DNA of 64,000 nucleotides from assembly GCF_030686865.1 (NCBI RefSeq), contig NZ_JAQYUS010000001.1, positions 248,001 to 312,000 on the forward strand. The letters run 5' to 3'. The stretch comes from Kaistella sp. SH40-3 (GTDB taxonomy: Bacteria; Bacteroidota; Bacteroidia; Flavobacteriales; Weeksellaceae). The number at the start of each line of letters is the position of its first letter. The first letter of the stretch is position 1. Positions 62,617-64,000 of this stretch are shown here, in pieces. The notes below the pieces were generated by a model. That model did no database searches. It saw only the letters and a list, made by a program, of their open reading frames with translations, and was not told the origin of the DNA. The translations under genes were made by a program, and so were the position numbers.

Positions 62617-63312
62617 ATGAAGAAAATAAAATGTATTATCGTTGATGATGAACCTTTGGCAGTTCAGTTGCTGGAAAATTATGTACAAAAAATTCCGTTT
62701 TTAGATTTGGTTTTCACGTCCAATAATCCAGTTACTGTTTTGGAATATATTCAAAATAATGAGGCTGATCTTATTTTCCTTGATATTCAAATGCCGCAAT
62801 TATCGGGTATTAACTTTATGAAAATTGCAGGTGAACAATTGAAATATATTTTGACAACTGCATATTCGGAATATGCTTTAGAAGGTTATGAACACAATGT
62901 TATCGATTATCTTTTGAAACCAATATCTTTTGACCGTTTTAGCAAAAGCACTTTGAAAGCACAGGAACATTTTCAAATTAAAAATGCTGGCATTTCACAT
63001 TTTTTCGTGAAATCTTCAGGTCAACAAAACCGAATTAATTTTGACGATATTTCTTTTATTGAAAGCATTAAAGATTACGTCAACATCAAAACAGAACATC
63101 AGGAACATATCGTTTTAGAAACTTTAAAATCCTTAGAAAATCAACTTCCCGATCATTTTTTGAGAGTTCATAAATCCTTTATTATCAATTTAAATAAAAT
63201 TCAAACGATTGATGGAAAAAACATTCAATTGGTTTCTGAAAAAATAATCCCAATCGGCGAAACCTACAAATCTGATTTTCTTTTAAAAATAAAAAACCGC
63301 CCAATTTCTTGA
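62617..63312 (+). CDS. LytTR-family response regulator
   Basis: 231 residues. Receiver domain with acidic pocket (IIVDDEP) and phosphoacceptor Asp56 in IFLDIQMPQLSG, plus the Lys in DYLLKPISFDRF. The C-terminal LytTR DNA-binding domain (about 125-228) shows FFVKSSGQQNRINFDDISFI, HFLRVHKSFIINLNKI and IPIGETYKSDF. Follows its kinase by 15 bp. Its targets probably include the divergent barrel genes, an inference from position. Stop codon lies in the loop of a convergent terminator. Confidence 0.93.
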   Translation: MKKIKCIIVDDEPLAVQLLENYVQKIPFLDLVFTSNNPVTVLEYIQNNEADLIFLDIQMPQLSGINFMKIAGEQLKYILTTAYSEYALEGYEHNVIDYLLKPISFDRFSKSTLKAQEHFQIKNAGISHFFVKSSGQQNRINFDDISFIESIKDYVNIKTEHQEHIVLETLKSLENQLPDHFLRVHKSFIINLNKIQTIDGKNIQLVSEKIIPIGETYKSDFLLKIKNRPIS

Positions 63313-63321
63313 GCGGTTTTT
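63292..63321. terminator. Convergent terminator between the LytTR and aconitase genes
   Basis: Stem AAAAACCGC / GCGGTTTTT with a 12-nt loop that contains the LytTR TGA (63310-63312); A-run and T-run suit both strands. Confidence 0.78.
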
Positions 63322-63340
63322 ATTATAACTTTAAATACAA

Positions 63341-64000
63341 TTATGCATTTCTTGCTGCTTCTGCGGCGATTAAGTTCAAAGCAGATCCTGCTTTATACCA
63401 ATCGATTTGTTGAGCATTATAAGTGTGGTTTGTTACAACGATATCTTTAGTTCCATCAGCGTGTACCAGTTCTAAAGTCAATGGTTTCCCTGGAGCAAAC
63501 TGATCTAAATCTAAGAAATTCACCGTATCATCTTCCTGGAATTTGTCGTAATCTGCTTTATCGGCAAACGTTAAACCAAGCATACCTTGTTTTTTCAAAT
63601 TCGTTTCGTGGATACGGGCAAAAGATTTAACCAAGACTGCTTTTACACCAAGATGTCTTGGCTCCATAGCAGCGTGCTCTCTGGAAGAACCTTCACCATA
63701 GTTTTCGTCACCAACTACAATTGTTGGAACGCCAGCCGCTTTGTAGGCTCTTGCTACAGCAGGAACTTCACCGTATTCTCCTGTAAGAGTGTTTTTCACC
63801 GTGTTGGTTTCCATATTGTAAGCGTTGATAGCACCAATCAACATATTGTTAGAAATATTATCTAAATGTCCACGGTATTTTAACCACGGTCCAGCCATAG
63901 AAATATGGTCGGTTGTACATTTTCCAAAAGCTTTAATTAAAACTTTAGCACCAGTAATGTTTTGTCCATCCCAAGGTTGGAAAGGTGCCAATAACTGAAG
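63341..64000 (-). CDS. Aconitate hydratase, C-terminal part (5' end outside the window)
   Basis: The last 219 residues of aconitase; the frame continues past the right edge. Swivel-domain motifs [28 protein letters not shown] (substrate-binding Ser and Arg) and [14 protein letters not shown] are all typical of mitochondrial-type aconitase, which interconverts citrate and isocitrate in the TCA cycle. The iron-sulfur Cys residues are in the missing part. Terminator shared with the convergent LytTR gene. Confidence 0.92.
   Translation of the reverse strand, partial: LQLLAPFQPWDGQNITGAKVLIKAFGKCTTDHISMAGPWLKYRGHLDNISNNMLIGAINAYNMETNTVKNTLTGEYGEVPAVARAYKAAGVPTIVVGDENYGEGSSREHAAMEPRHLGVKAVLVKSFARIHETNLKKQGMLGLTFADKADYDKFQEDDTVNFLDLDQFAPGKPLTLELVHADGTKDIVVTNHTYNAQQIDWYKAGSALNLIAAEAARNA

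Noticed and set aside
63994-64000. Start of the aconitase gene at an internal TTG
   Set aside because: The frame continues without a stop to the right edge and the protein matches only the C-terminal swivel domain, so the gene is truncated by the window.

Overview
The window is a chromosomal segment of a low-GC member of the Bacteroidota, almost certainly Flavobacteriales and most likely the Chryseobacterium/Kaistella group of the Weeksellaceae. Reasons: AT-rich DNA; secreted proteins with type A C-terminal sorting domains (type IX secretion); BshB1 (bacillithiol); the DUF6089-uppS-bamA-Skp-Skp order; LytS/LytTR two-component genes; TPR/AraC regulators; and recurrent TAnnTTTG promoter boxes in front of genes in place of sigma70-type -10 boxes. 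The genus is inferred from protein style, not from a marker search. No rRNA, CRISPR array, prophage or insertion sequence was seen. Content is mainly core genome.

Layout. 1-3.8 kb: 5' end of an oligosaccharide flippase (minus), pyrC, a YhhN-family membrane protein, a structured dispersed repeat and an SDR reductase. 3.8-10 kb: secreted M1 peptidase, tRNA-Gln, recA, a second GC-richer repeat, htpG, tRNA-His. 10-18.3 kb (minus): thioesterase-rmlD-hypothetical-bshB1 operon, then the envelope operon DUF6089-uppS-bamA-Skp-Skp. 18.4-26.6 kb (minus): a six-gene exopolysaccharide operon (GT-C-like protein, GT2, EpsG polymerase, WecA-like initiating transferase, Wza lipoprotein, Wzc tyrosine kinase with a Gly-Tyr tail). 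26.7-34 kb: a degenerate arginase-fold protein, a 1036-residue duplicated T9SS-secreted protein and topA. 34-41.3 kb (plus): DUF2062 protein, orphan LytS-type kinase, ileS, a DksA-like protein, two small proteins and lspA. 41.3-47.9 kb: a decayed small secreted-protein gene, a HAF-repeat T9SS protein, a TPR/AraC regulator with an overlapping TPR partner, trpS and a HAD phosphatase. 47.9-53.4 kb: ECF sigma factor with a 44-codon gene downstream, metK with a leader resembling a SAM-II riboswitch, and divergent oxyR/katA. 53.5-57 kb (plus): enoyl-CoA hydratase, dCMP deaminase, xerD, Nudix, pseudouridine synthase. 57-63.3 kb: two outer-membrane beta-barrel receptors divergent from a LytS/LytTR pair. 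The window ends inside an aconitase gene.

How it works together: the envelope theme is strong (lipid carrier synthesis by UppS, OMP assembly by BamA/Skp, exopolysaccharide export, lipoprotein maturation by LspA, TonB-type barrels), beside housekeeping genes for translation, DNA repair and topology, methionine/SAM metabolism and peroxide defence. I did not find a convincing wholly new multi-gene system. The observations most worth checking are the metK leader, the two related structured repeats, the 44-codon gene behind the ECF sigma factor, the frameshifted secreted mini-gene, the arginase-fold pseudoenzyme, and several genes whose promoter box lies only 3-6 nt from the start codon (predicted leaderless mRNAs).
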